From Warburgia ugandensis (lineage: Eukaryota > Streptophyta > Magnoliopsida > Canellales > Canellaceae): 64,000 nucleotides of DNA. Both the position numbers and the translations under genes were made by a program. Within the stretch, counting starts at the first letter, position 1. The number at the start of each line of letters is the position of its first letter. Shown piece by piece: positions 1-12,328 of the stretch. The DNA lies in the NCBI GenBank assembly GCA_035236585.1, contig CP141126.1:68239414-68303413 (forward strand), in the 5' to 3' direction. Below the pieces are notes generated by a model. It was given only the letters and a program-made list of their open reading frames with translations. It was not told where the DNA came from and ran no database searches.

Positions 1-1479
1 TTTCAAAAACATACAATTGCGTGTAATAAAATGAGCAACATTGTTTTCATTTTCCATATAAAATGAGTAACATTGCAAATATTGCATTCTTTAAAAACTA
101 AAATAATGCAACATGATAAGATATTTGTTTTATAATAATCAAGTAGGCTCAATCGAAAGCATGATAATCAAATAATCTGAATATTTAAAATCTACATATT
201 TTAGTAAAGTTGATAACATGCTCAAAATCTCAATGGAAAATAGATATTAAAACTACTTACCTTGAATATGGTTATCCCAATTCCCAGAATGCCCAATAAG
301 CTTAATTCATACCATTTAGCATCTTTGTCAATACATGTATATTACAATATCATTTATCTTGCTTACAATTTCTTAATTATGACTTATTTAGTCTTCAATC
401 ACCATCAATATGGTGATCCTACCTTTGCCAATTTCTAATCATAGGTATTCCTCTTTATTTTTGTCATAATATCAAATTTTGGCCATTAATTAAAGATGAA
501 CTGTCTAGATTATCTAATTGTCCTCAATTTCTATTAAACTATGACTTATAGATAGTTTATTTCATATATCAATGTTTGATCTATGATACGAGAGTCAGAT
601 TAAATCTTAATCGGTCAGATCAATAGCTCCAAGTTATCCTAACATCAAATCTTTGAATCTAAGGCCATTAGAACAATCTAACAGTTATATTAATCTAATT
701 AATAATATAAATAACTCAATTGTTCTTCCTAAGGTTTAATCTACTATAATCTTGTTCATTTTCTAAATTTTCTATAATTTATTAGGCATAACTAAGATAA
801 ATCCATGTATGACATTGTGTTTAATGTGGCCTGATCGGGTTTGATCGCCTTTGATAAAAAGTTTGAGAATCAACGACTCAGATCAAGTTTTAAATATATG
901 GTCAAATGTAAATGGAAGCTCAAATCTACAACTGATCTAGGTGTTGGTAGTTGATCATGGGTTAGATCATCTTAAAAGGATGGATCAGTTGCTGATCTAA
1001 CATCTCCTTGACAATTGACTATTAGATCATGATAAAAAGGTCAGATTGGTTGAAGATCTAAGTTTTGGTGATTGATTAAATATTGCATCACTTAGGCATT
1101 TGTGGAAATCATCACAGATCTAACATTAGGTGATGGATCATGGTTAGATGATGATGGATGGTCAGATCAGTCATAGATCAAAATGATCATGACCATACAT
1201 TGTTGTTGCTTCAGATCACCTTGGATCTTCACCGATGACTAAAATGGATGATGTGTTTCGTTTCTCAAGTAGTGAGGATTGGTGGTGAATTATGGAATTC
1301 CAGTATAAGATTAGATTAGTAATAGATCAAATAGTCCAATTTTAGATCTATGGTTAGACATACATGAAGGCTTAGATTGGTGGTTGATTTAGGTTTTAGG
1401 TGGTTGATCAAGGGCTAGATCTGTCACAGATTAAGTTATTAGCGACCGATTCAATGGTCAGATTTGGATGAATGGTCTA

Positions 1480-2420
1480 ATCTATGGGTATTTTCATAGA
1501 TCAGACAGAGAAAGGAATCAAGGGCTCAGCAAGGATAGCGGGTCCACCCGTGAAAGCTGGCAAGGGAGAGAGAGGGTGGTGGGTGGTGGCCACCAGAGAG
1601 GAAACCAGACGCACTGGCCTTGTCTGCAAGCCAGGGACTGGTGGGGAACGAGGAGAAGAGGAGTGAGACAGTGATGATCCCAATGAGTTGGCTTGTTGGG
1701 CAGGTGCGTTGGGTCAACGGCGCTGGGGAGATGGGTCGGAGCATATGGAGTTTCGGTGGTCGCCCAGTGAAAAGGAAGGAGGTGAAGGGAAAATTGTTGA
1801 ATAGGGTGGCTGCATACCATGTGGGTCGTGGACAGCGAGCCACTGAGACATCGGGAGATTGGGAGTCGGTTTCAACAAGAAGCAGCTCGCTAATGGCAAG
1901 CTGGAGAGGGGGATGAGGAAGAGCAAGATCTGGGGTTTCGGGGTTTTCTGGTTGCCAGGAAATAGATCAAAAAAGGGGGGGCTTTGACCATCGTTGATCG
2001 GAGAATATTGGAGATGAGGAAGAAATGGGACTACATCGGTCAGTGCGGGAAGAAGAAAACGCAGGAGAGGGGGAAACCGAGGGGCTGGTTCAGGCGTCGA
2101 TCAATGGAGAAATGGGAAGCAGAGAGAGAGAGAGTGAGAGAGAGTTCTGAGGGGCATCATTGACTGGTTTGCCCTGAGCGATGCCGGCAAGGAGAAAAGC
2201 AGTGGGTGACAAGGTGGGTGCCCTATGGGTCACTGGTAGAAGGGAGAAAGAGCATAGAGAGGGGGAAGATGGCTGGTGGGGTATGCTAGAGAAGAGAGTT
2301 GGGGGAGGGGGAGGGGAGGAGTGAAACGAGAGGAGGAAGATGGGGTGGCCTTCAACGCTGGTGGCCCTGACATTTACACCAGTCGGCTTGCGTGTATTAA
2401 ATACCCGTGTTGCCGACGGG
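1480..2420 (-). other. GC-rich core of LTR A
   Basis: A block of roughly 0.9 kb, visibly richer in G and C than the flanking AT-rich LTR and G-rich on the plus strand, with runs such as gggggaggggaggag. The same block occurs at the same relative place in LTRs B (8300-9310) and C (14250-15120). In the LTR sense (minus) it lies just downstream of a TATA-like box, so it may be transcribed leader or promoter-proximal sequence. That role is inferred from position only. Confidence 0.5.
2121..2144. repeat. Short imperfect (GA)n
   Basis: A GA run broken by one T (gagtgag). It occupies the same LTR position as the long GA tracts at 8965-9019 and 14874-14926, so the microsatellite is carried by the LTR family and has changed length between copies. 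Confidence 0.8.
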
Positions 2421-2523
2421 AAAATGGGAGAAAAACGTGGTTGGGAAAAGAGGCATTGGTTCCATTATAAAAATAGCCCTTGTGTTTTAGAAATATTTTT
2501 TGTTTTAAAACATATTAACGGGG

Positions 2524-2532
2524 CTATTTATA
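2524..2532 (-). promoter_or_regulatory. TATA-like box of LTR A
   Basis: On the minus strand this reads TATAAATAG, a good plant TATA match, about 200 bp inside the LTR start. LTR B has the identical nonamer at 9383-9391. LTR C has a decayed version near 15190. The promoter role is inferred from motif, position and conservation between copies. Confidence 0.4.
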
Positions 2533-2731
2533 AAATTATTAAAATGTCCCTGCTATTAAAAACTATATAACTTTCTCATCTGAATTGAATTCTATTTTTT
2601 GAGTACAATCTAATTATTAATGTTTCAATACTTTATTTGACTTCTATAAAAAGCTCATTCATAAAATTCTATTTTATCCTTTTTTTAATAAAAGTTACAT
2701 AAAATAAGCTTTCAAATTTTGGGTTATTACA

Positions 2732-2741
2732 TCCTTTCCCC
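2732..2741 (-). other. Polypurine tract of chromovirus unit 1
   Basis: The minus strand reads GGGGAAAGGA immediately before the LTR start TGTAATAACCC. This is the usual arrangement for plus-strand DNA priming at a 3' LTR, and it fixes the LTR A boundary and the element's orientation. Confidence 0.7.
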
Positions 2742-2946
2742 TATAAAGAGATTTCACCCATGAAAATTCTTTCTATGTCATTCCTGAAATAATTATGCCT
2801 ATGTCTTTCTTACTTTACCATCAATTTCAATTTTCAAAATTTCAATTAAATGATTTTACAACAAATATTTCACCTAAGAGATCTTACTTATTCTTTCATT
2901 TTATTTCAAATCGTGTAAATCTTTAGTTAATATCTTTAACATTTGA

Positions 2947-2997
2947 TTATTATTATTATTATTACTATTACTAATAATAATAATAATATTATTATTT
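2947..2997. repeat. (TTA)n/(TAA)n inverted simple repeat
   Basis: Runs of TTA followed by runs of TAA and back to TTA form a short AT palindrome. The homologous place in unit 2 (about 9859-9880) has only a few TTA copies, so this copy has expanded. Confidence 0.8.
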
Positions 2998-5398
2998 ACA
3001 TTTATTGACACTACAGTGTTCAATGTATTCGAATGATGTCTTTTACTTTTCATACAAGACTTGATTCCTCAACCCAAGCTTGTGCTCAATCATTATATGT
3101 CTGCACCTAAAGTATTTTTTATGATGGATGTCACTGCTAGGTTTGTATTGAATGCTTTACCACATTACCACTTTGCCTGTTTCAAGCTACTTCTTTTCAC
3201 CTCTCAGAAAGTATGTCTTCTCTTTTCTTATCCTATATCAGCACATTTGTCAATTATTCATTAGAGCCATCATCAACAACCATTCAACCTCAATTATAAG
3301 GAGGCATAAGTATAAGTGCAATGATTGGTTCCTTCAATTTCTAAAATTTTGCCTCTCATGTGTCACCTCATACCCATCTTATATCCTCAATTGTTATCTT
3401 AATTAACAATACAGTAATAATAATTCAATATGCTATTGTAGTATCTAGTAAAGTTTAGGAAATTCTATAGTTCAGTCATTGTTTTAGATGTTTTCCTATG
3501 TCATTTTTGCCTCAACTATCGCTGGATCTAAGGCGATTATAAATTCGAAAATGACTTGGCTTAGTAGGCCGACTTCCTTTAATGAAGACTCATGTATAAG
3601 TATCGTTGACATTCCTCTTAATGTATTATATAGTTTAGGATGTTGTTTACTAATATACTAACAAGTTTATTAAAAAGAAATGGTTGGAATAGCTAGTTCA
3701 TGTAACCTATAAATTTAGTTGAAATATTTGTCAGCCTAAATGGCATTATTCTAAGGTCATGATACTTAAATCCATTGCTACGTAATGACCTTGAGATATT
3801 TCCTCTTCTGATCCTCATCTAAGATACCAAAACCTTAAGTTGATCCTTGATAATACTCTAGTTGGTGAAGATTGATTGGATGAAGTCGCTTATGTTGAAT
3901 ATATATACTTCTTATTCTTCATTATAACTCGATTCAATCACTTAATAGTAATGTAAGGTGTTATCAACTTGTCCTCTTATTGACAAGAATAACTGGTATC
4001 TCTTAGTAAAAACAATGGGTCTTTTGAAATTCTAATTTCAACAATTAATCTCATCATCTTCTTAAGATTTTTCAATTAGGTAAGCATCCTACAATAATAA
4101 AATTTTAAAGTAAAACTAATTTTAGAGTTCAATTCCTCATTGAATACAATTCTTTTATGGTAATTCTAAAAATTCTTTAAAATACACTATCCTTAGTTTC
4201 AGCACTCTATTGTTACCAAAATCTACTTTACTCCCCTATTTTACCTCTTTTGCATCCTTTAGTAATAAAAATAACTTAATTGATTCTTGTTTAATCTTTC
4301 AATTTGAAAAAACAATTCAAGATCCTTAATCTTTGATGTTTGGACTTAATCTATGTCTATCTTTCTTAACTACGTTAAATTCATGGTCTTCTTGCTTCAA
4401 CTATTCAATGTCTGCCAAATATGATTGCTTATATCTTATGTTTCCTTGGAGTAAAATTCTTCCTTTTTGTCCACTTGGATTAATGTCTCCATTTGATTTA
4501 TTGCACATAATAGACACCACGTGTACACTTTTGTTTGCTATTATCAATAAGATACTTCCAAATAACATTAGACTTCTCTAATAACAACATCTAAATCCTC
4601 AAATGTCTATATTTCCACTAAATCCTTATAATATCTTAAGAAATTCATTGAATTTTTAGTCTATTACCTCCACACTAAGCTTGTCTACCTTTTAAGCTCA
4701 TTCCTTTTCTTGTCTAAATTTCATGATTAATCTATCATCACAGATAAAATATCCTTAAGTAGATTAACATCTAAATCTTCTATTAACTATGCTCTCAACA
4801 AATTCCTTTTAGTACCACTCAAATTCAGTCTTTTACATCCACTAACATGTTCATACTCATGTCATGATCCTCTTAATCACATAAAATCTCATTTACTGTA
4901 ATTATTTTCTAATCTATGTCTACTCTAGTTGATATTATAATATAGCAATTACTTCTCACAAAGTTCCATGTAATTCATCCAGGATTGAGCTAAGTTGGCC
5001 AAAATTATTAGTTTAGTAGATCTAGTATAAGTTAGGGCTTTCTACTAAAGATATCATTAGTATGATCTTATATTCTCATTCTTCACCCTCATAATTATAT
5101 TAATCTTATAAGATTATTTATTTATTTATTTTTATACCTATAAGGGTTAATAGTTTTCTTGTTTACTCTACTACTCATGACTTCTTGACCTTAAGTAATT
5201 TATACTTGATTTTGATAGGGTTCACATGTTCCAATGCCTATGCTCTTGTTAAATCCAACTCTTTTTTTAGCCAACTTACTTATGATGTATCTCTTTTTCA
5301 TCTTATACAATTTCCCATACTAGTCAAACTTATGACTAATATATTAGGCAATTTGTTCAGACTATTGGACATGTAGGACTGGTTGTGAAAGGATAAAC

Positions 5399-5416
5399 CC
5401 AGGCCCTGATACCCAC
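5399..5416 (-). other. Primer-binding site, initiator-Met tRNA type
   Basis: The minus strand reads GTGGGTATCAGGGCC directly after the LTR end ..ATCACA. The usual plant Gypsy/Copia primer site is TGGTATCAGAGCC, complementary to the initiator-Met tRNA 3' end. This copy differs by an extra G and an A to G change. It sets the left edge of LTR B at 5417. Confidence 0.7.
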
Positions 5417-8299
5417 TGTGATGATTTGGGTTTCATATGCATTTTTAAATGGAAAACTAATTCCTAATGCAGGATCAATCCTATTTGAAATTTTTTATAT
5501 AAAAATAAAGCAATGCAGTAGAAGATTCTTTTTATTTTAAATTCATTTAAAAAACCCTGAGTGTCATTTACTTCGAAGAAAACAAAATAACTAGATTTCT
5601 TTTTTATTATAAAACTAAAATAGAATTACATGCATCCCATATCTAGTCAGTCATAGCTCATAGTTCAACTGTAATAAATGCATATACATGTTCAAAAAGG
5701 ATAAGTCATATACTTACATTGATTATAGTATGTTACCCTAATCTCTTCTTCCAGATTTGCATCCACCTCGATTTGCAATTCCTCAAGTCAAAATATTCGA
5801 AGACTTAAGATATTGTAAACAATTTAGAATATCTCAGTAAGCTTGCACTTGTGTAGGTAGTTTCACATCTATTATATCATATTTTGAAATTCAATAACCA
5901 ATATTTCAAATAATTTTTCATGCAATTCTAAAGAATATAATGATCAAATAAAGACATGAACCACAATTGAAATGGCATGTCAACCTCAGTTTACAGTTTT
6001 GATGCTAAAATATTTTAGGTACTATCAATATAAAACATGTATAACTTTAAATGTATATTTTTCAAATAATTAAATTTTCATGGTAATCTCACATAAATTG
6101 TATAAATAATATGTCATAAAATCACATGTGTGCATAACTTCTAAACTATGTGCAAAATTCATCATCTAACTTGATAAATCAAATGCCATAAGATCTTCAA
6201 AATATTAAAATAGTAATAAGTTAAACCACGAATGTCGACAATTTCAAACAGACAACATCACGTGCACATATACACCTAGTGAACACATTAGTTGATTGGT
6301 CATGATTAGTCATATAAAGACCATCATCAATCTCATCATACATAGTATCTCAAAACATAAATCTCATGAAACACTATACTCATAACTAGCTCATTGAAAT
6401 CGTGTCTCCGGTATCTAGAGACCAGCCACCACAGCCTCCACGACGACTATGGATGGTCATATTCCTACAACAATAGTAGAGAAAAATAAGTGTCTCTTTG
6501 GGCACGAATACCTACCACCTTTGGTGGTTAGAGGTTGGAAGGCAAAACTCATACAACCTCTTAGCATAGTTAGCTTGAACAAATATATATCTCAATACAA
6601 ATGTCAATATATCATAAAACATATATCTCATGCAAAATTATGCATTTCTTTAACTCATCTTAAAGTGTGAGATTGATGCAATTTCAAGTATAATCATTTC
6701 GTTTAAAAACATATAATTACCTGTCATAAAATGAGCAATATCATTTTCATTTATTATTATTATTATATAAAAGTATGCATCATGGTTATGAAGGTACATA
6801 TATATATATATAACTCACATGCCTCATTTGCAAATATTATATTCTTTAAAAGCTAAAATAATGCAACATGACAAAATATTAGTTTTGTGATAGTAAAGTA
6901 GTCTCAATCGAAAGCATGATAATCAAATGATTTGATTATTTAAAATCTATATATTTTAGTAAAGTTGATAACATGCTCAAAATCTTAATGGTAAATAGTT
7001 TTTAAAACTATCCACCTCGAACACGGTTATCCCAATCCCCAAAATGATCAATAAGCTTATTTCATAAAAATTAGCATCTCTATCAACACATATACATTAC
7101 AATGTCATTTATCTTGCTTACAATTTCTTAGTTAAGACTTATTTAGTCTTTGATCACCATCACCATTAACATGATGATCCTGCCTTTACCACTTTTTGAT
7201 CATAGGTATTCGTCTTTATTTTTGTCATAATAACAAATCTTGACCCTTGATAAAATATAAATGATCTAGATCATCTAATTGTCCTCAATTTATACAAATC
7301 TATTACTTATAGATAGTTTATTTCAATTCCCAATATTTGATCTATTGATCTGAGAGTTAGATTAAATTTTGATTGGTCAGATCAATAGTTTCAAGTCATC
7401 TTAACATCAAATCTTTGAATCAAAGGTCATTAGAAAAATCTAACTATTAGATTAATCTAACTTATAATATAAATAGCTCAATTGTTCTTCCTAAGGTTTA
7501 ATCTATTCTAATCTTGTTTATTTTCTAAATTTTCTATAATTTATTAGGCATAACTAAGATAAAAATAAATTTAAATAATTTAAATAAGACTCGAGAGTGA
7601 TCTTAGCTCTGATCGCTTAAATTGATGTATGACATTGTGTCTGATGTGGCATGATCGGGTTTGATCACATTTGATCAAAAATTTGAGAATGAATGGCTTA
7701 GATCAAGTGTTAGATATATGGTCATATCTAGATGGAAGCTCAAATCGGTGGCTGATTCAGGTGTTAGGTAGTTGATCAGGGGTTAGATCATCTTAAAAGG
7801 ATGGATTGGTTGTTGATCTAACCTCTAGTGGACAATTGACGGTTAAATCGTGGTAAAAAGGTCAGACCAGTTGTAGATCTGAGCTTTAGTGATTGATTAT
7901 CAGTTGGATCATGTGGCCATTTGTGGAATTGATCATGGATCTGTTCATTAGGTGATAGATCATGGACTAGATGATGGTGGATGGTCAAATTGATCATAGA
8001 TCAAAATGATTGTGACCGTACATTATTGTCGCTTCATATCACCGTTGGATCTTCACCAATGACTGAAATGGATGATACGTTTCATTTCTCACGTAGTGAG
8101 GATTGGTGGTGAATTATGGAATTCTAGTATAAGATTGGATCAGTAACATATCAAATCGTCCCATGTTAGATCTATGGTCATATATACATGAAGGCTTAGA
8201 TTTGTTGTTAATTTAGGTTTTAGGTGGCTGATCAAGGGCTAGATCTGTCACAGATTAAGTTATTAGCGATCAATTCAATGGTCGGATCTATGTGTATTT

Positions 8300-8961
8300 T
8301 CATAGATCAGACAGAGAGGAATTGAGGGCTTAGCAATGGTAACGGGTCCACCCGTGAAGGCTATCAAGGGAGAGAGAGGGTGGTGGGTGGTGGCCACCGG
8401 AGAGGAAACCATACGCACCGGCATTGTCTGCAAGCCAGGCACTGGTGGTGAACGAGTAGAAGAGGAGGGGTGAGACAGAGATGATCCCAATGCGTCGGCC
8501 TGCTGGGCAAGTGTGTTGGGCAAACGGCGTCAGAGGGCAAGTGGGGAGATGGGTCGGAGCGTAAGGAGTTTCAGTGGTCGCCCAGTGGAAAGGAAGGAGG
8601 TAGAGGGAAAATTGGTGAACTGGGTGGCTGCATGCCATGTGGGTCGTGGACAGCAAGCCACTGAGAGACTGGAGGGAAATGGGGAGTCGGTTTCAACAAG
8701 AAGCAGCTCGCCAACGACAAGTCGGAGAGGGGGATGAGGAAGAGCAAGATCTAGGGTTTTGGGGTTTTCAGGTTGCCAGGAAATAGATCGAAGAAAGTGG
8801 GGTTTTTGCCCATCGTTGATCGGAGAATGTCGGAGACGAGGAAGAAGGGGTACTACGTCGGTCAGTGCAGGAAGAAGAAAATGCATGAGAGGGGGAAACC
8901 GAGGGCCTGGTTCGGCCGCGGCAGGCGCGGCTGCATGCTGATCACCAAAGGAAAGGGAAGC

Positions 8962-9020
<59 letters not shown>

Positions 9021-9310
9021 CATCATTGATTGGCGTGCCCTGAGCGATGCCGGCTAGGAGAAAAGCAGGGGGTGACCGGTCGGTGTAGTGTGGCTAGCTG
9101 GTAGAAGGGAGAGAGCAGAGAGAGTAGGAAGATAGCTGGTGGGGTAAGCTAGAGAAGAGAGTCGGATGTGGGGGAAGGGGGAGGGGACGAGTGAAACGAG
9201 AGGAGGAAGATGGGGTGGTCTTCAACGCCGGCGACCCAGCCATTTCCACCAGTCGGCTTTTGCACATTAAATGCCTGTGTTGTCGACGGGAAAAGGCGAG
9301 TGACAAATCT
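8300..9310 (-). other. GC-rich core of LTR B
   Basis: This block is homologous to 1480-2420 and 14250-15120. It is clearly GC-rich with local CpG (for example the stretch near 8910-8940 with ggccgcggcaggcgcgg), in contrast to the AT-rich remainder of the LTR. On the minus strand it lies downstream of the TATA-like box at 9383. Confidence 0.5.
8965..9019. repeat. (GA)n microsatellite in LTR B
   Basis: An uninterrupted GA dinucleotide run of about 55 bp inside the GC-rich LTR core. On the LTR sense strand it is CT. Confidence 0.95.
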
Positions 9311-9382
9311 CACAGGGGGTGCTGTTATAAAAAACAGCTCCTCTATTTTAGACACTCTTCTATTTTAAAGTATATTAACGGG

Positions 9383-9391
9383 CTATTTATA
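9383..9391 (-). promoter_or_regulatory. TATA-like box of LTR B
   Basis: The minus strand reads TATAAATAG, identical to the motif in LTR A, about 230 bp from the LTR start. It is a candidate for the element's transcription start region. The function is inferred. Confidence 0.4.
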
Positions 9392-9620
9392 AAATTATTA
9401 AAATGCCCTTACTATTAAAAAGCATGTAACTTTCTTGTCCGAACTCGAACTCCGTTTTCAATGTTCTTAGCATTGTTGGAGTCTATTGTTTGAGTACAAT
9501 CTACTTATTAAAGTTTCAACATTTTATTTGACTTCTATAAAAGCTCATTCATAAAATTTTATTTTATCCTTTTTTAATAAAAATTACATCAAACAAGCTT
9601 TTAAATTTTGGGTTATTACA

Positions 9621-9634
9621 TCCTTTTCCCTTTA
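9621..9634 (-). other. Polypurine tract of chromovirus unit 2
   Basis: The minus strand reads AAAGGGAAAAGGA directly before TGTAATAACC of LTR B. It matches the arrangement at 2732 and shows that a second internal region begins here. Confidence 0.65.
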
Positions 9635-11506
9635 ACGAAATTTCATTCTCAAAAATTCTTTCTATTTCATTTCTCAAATAATTATGCGTATTTATTTCTT
9701 AGTTTAACATCAATTTCAATTTTCAAAATTTCAATTAAATTATTTTACAACAAGCATCCCACCTCAGAGATCTTACTTGTTCTTTTATTTTATTTCAAAT
9801 AGTGTAAATCTTTAGTTATTATCTCCCTAAAGAAATCATAATTTTCATCTTTAACATTTGATTATTATTATTATTTACATTTATCTACACTACAATCTTC
9901 AATGTACTCGAATGTCACTTTTCAATTTTCACATGAGACTTGATTCCTCAACCAAAGCTTGTGCCTCAATCATTATCTGTCTATATTAGAAGTGTTTTCA
10001 ATGGTGGATGTCACTGCTAGGTTCATAGTGAATGCTTTACCTCATTAGCACTTAGCCTGTTTTCCTTTTTCTTATCCTATATCGGCACATTTCTTAATTA
10101 TTTATCATAGCCATCGTCAACAACCTCCAACCTCAATTATATGGTGGTATAAGTGCAATGATTGGTTTCTTCAATTTTTAAAAATTTGCCTCTCATGTGT
10201 CGCCTCATACCCATCTTATATCCTCAATCGTTATCTTAATTAACTGTAAAGTAATAATCATTCAATATGCTATTGTAGTATCTAGTAAGGTTTAGGAAAT
10301 TCTATAGTTTTGTCACTATTTTAGATGTTTTCCTACTTCATTTCTGCTTCAGCTATCACTCGATCTAATGCGATTATAAATTCCAAAATGACTTGGCCTA
10401 GTAAGCCAACTTCCTTTAATGAAGACTCATGTATAAGTATCGTTGACATTCCTCTTAATGTATTATATAGTTTAGGGTGTTGTTTACTAATATACTAACA
10501 AGTTTATTAAAAAAAAAAGTTGGAATACCTAGTTCATGTAACCTATATATTCGGTTGAAATATTTGTCAGCCTAAATGGCATTAGTCTAAGGTCATGACA
10601 CTTAAATCCACTGCTATATAATGACCTTGAGATATTTCCTCTTCTGATCCTCATTTAAGATACCAAAACCTCAAGTTGATCCTTGATAATACTCTAGTTG
10701 GTGAAGAATGATTGGATGAGTCACTTATGTTGAATATATATACTTCTTATTCTTCATTATAACTCTATTCAATTACTTAATAGTAATGTAAGGTGTTATC
10801 AACTTGTCCTCTTATTGATAAGAATAACTAGTGTCTCTTAGTAAAAACAACGAGTCTAATGAAACTCTAATTTCAATAGTTCATCTTATCATTTTCTTAA
10901 GATTTTTCAATTAGGTAAGCATCCTATAATAATAAAATTTTAAAGTAAAACTAATTTTAGAGTTCTATTCCTCGTTAAACGCAATTCTTTTATGGTAATT
11001 CTAGAAATTCGTTAAAATACACTATCCTTAGTCTTAGAACTCTATTGTTTCAAAATCTACTTTACTCCCCTGTTTTACCACGTCTGCATCCTTTAGTAAT
11101 AAAAATAACTAAATTGATTCTTGTTTAATCTTTCAATTTGAAAAAACAATTCAAGATTCTTAATCTTTGATGTTTGGACTTAATGCATGTCTATCTTCCT
11201 TAACTACATTAAATTCATGATCTTCTTGCTTCAACTATTCAATGTCCATTAAATACGATTGCTTACATCTTATGTTTCCTTGGAGTAAAATTCTTCCTTT
11301 ATTGTCCACTTGGATCAATGTCTCCATTTAATTTATTCCACATAATAGACATCACGTCTGCACTTTTGTCAGATATTATCAATCTGATACTTCCAAATAA
11401 CATTGGACTTCTCTAATAACAACATTTAAATCCTCAAATGTCTGTATTTATGTTAAATCCTTATAATATCTTAAGAAATTCATTGAATTTTTAGTCTGTT
11501 ACCTCC
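9621..11506 (-). pseudogene. Truncated internal region, chromovirus unit 2
   Basis: This aligns with 2732-4670 of unit 1 with frequent substitutions and small indels. At about 11505 (ttacctcctgatctaacc) it jumps to sequence matching 5640, inside the LTR. The last part of the internal region, the primer-binding site and the terminal 220 bp or so of LTR C are therefore missing, a deletion of roughly 970 bp relative to unit 1. No intact coding frame and no pol motif was recognised. Confidence 0.6.
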
Positions 11507-12132
11507 TGATCTAACCAGTCACAGGTCATAGTTCAATTGTAATAAGTATATATACATGTCCAAAAAGGATAAGTCATATACTTACATTAATTATAGTACG
11601 TTATGCTACTCTCTTCGTCAAGATTTGCATCCACCTTGATTTGCTCTACCTCAAGTCAAAATATTTAAATACCTAATATATTGTAAACAATTTACAATAT
11701 GTCAGCAAGCTTGTGCTTGTGTAGGTAGTTTCACATCTACTATACCACATTTTGAAATCCAAGTCTAACCAATATATCAAATAATTTTTCATGCAGTTCT
11801 AAATAATATAATGATCAAATAGAGATAGCATGTCAACTTCAGTTTACAATTTTCATGCTAAAATATTTCAAATAATATCAATATAAAACATGCACTACTT
11901 TAAATGTATATTTTTCAAATGATTAAATCTTCATGGTAATCTCGCATAAATTGTATATATAATATGTCATAAAATCACATGTGTACATAACTTTTAAAGT
12001 ATGAGAAAGATCCATCATCTAACTTAATAAATCAAATATCATATGATCTTCAAAATAGTAATATAGTTATTAGTTAAACCACGAATGGTCGGCAATCCTA
12101 AACTGACAACATTGCGTGCACATAGGCACCCC

Positions 12133-12328
12133 AGTGAACACATTAGATGTTTGGTCATGAGTACTCATCTAAAGATCATCATCAATCTTATCATACATAG
12201 TATCTCAAAATAGAAATCTCATGGAACACCAGTGAACACATTAGATGGTTGGTCATGAGTACTCACCTAAAGATCATCATCAATCTTATCATACATAGTA
12301 TCTCAAAATAGAAATCTCATGGAACACT
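12133..12328. repeat. 98-bp tandem duplication in LTR C
   Basis: Two adjacent, nearly identical copies, each starting agtgaacacattagat and ending ctcatggaacac, at 12133-12230 and 12231-12328. LTR B has a single copy near 6278-6380, so the duplication is specific to LTR C. Confidence 0.85.

Larger units (their letters stand above)
1..2731 (-). mobile_element. Chromovirus LTR 'A' (partial, left end outside window)
   Basis: This is the first of three direct copies of one LTR. It aligns by eye with 6699-9620 (LTR B) and about 12650-15417 (LTR C). Position 5 onward (aaaacatacaattgcg) matches 6704 and 12655, and the right end (gggttattaca) matches both other copies. Read on the minus strand it starts TGTAATAACCC directly after a purine tract, so it is the 3' LTR of the element whose internal region lies at 2732-5416. 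About 1.3 kb of LTR end must lie left of the window. It has no coding capacity; the short minus-strand frames near 1.5-1.8 kb are not conserved in frame with LTR B. Confidence 0.8.
2732..5416 (-). pseudogene. Coding-dead internal region, chromovirus unit 1
   Basis: This region lies between the polypurine tract at 2732 and the primer site at 5399, so it should hold gag-pol. It is only about 2.7 kb, against 4.5 kb or more for an autonomous chromovirus, and all frames are stop-riddled. The edge next to the polypurine tract, read on minus, resembles the usual end of chromovirus pol (a protein tail, then a purine tract). I could not recognise RT, RNase H or integrase motifs with confidence. Most of 2732-4670 is repeated at 9621-11500, so it is an established internal segment. 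The element is non-autonomous or a deletion derivative. Confidence 0.6.
5417..9620 (-). mobile_element. Chromovirus LTR 'B', complete, 4.2 kb
   Basis: In plus coordinates the LTR runs from tgtgatgatt (next to the primer site) to gggttattaca (next to a polypurine tract), so it has TG..CA termini on both strands and is 4204 bp long, unusually large. On minus it is at once the 5' LTR of unit 1 (primer site at 5399) and the 3' LTR of unit 2 (polypurine tract at 9621). It therefore sits between two internal regions. It contains a GC-rich core, a GA microsatellite and a TATA-like box. No protein-coding frame in it is credible. Confidence 0.82.

Noticed and set aside
1518..1843. Minus-strand frames of 100-105 codons in LTR A with counterparts in LTR B (8330-8656)
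   Set aside because: Similarity between A and B is DNA-level LTR homology. The N-terminal parts are in different frames in the two copies, and LTR C has no equivalent frame.
2941..2998. TTA/TAA palindrome as a possible replication origin or matrix attachment site
   Set aside because: It is simple repeat expansion inside a retroelement; nothing else supports such a role.
8530..8886. 118-codon minus-strand frame, the longest in the window
   Set aside because: It lies in the GC-rich LTR core where stops are rare by composition. It has no recognisable domain and is not conserved in frame in A or C.
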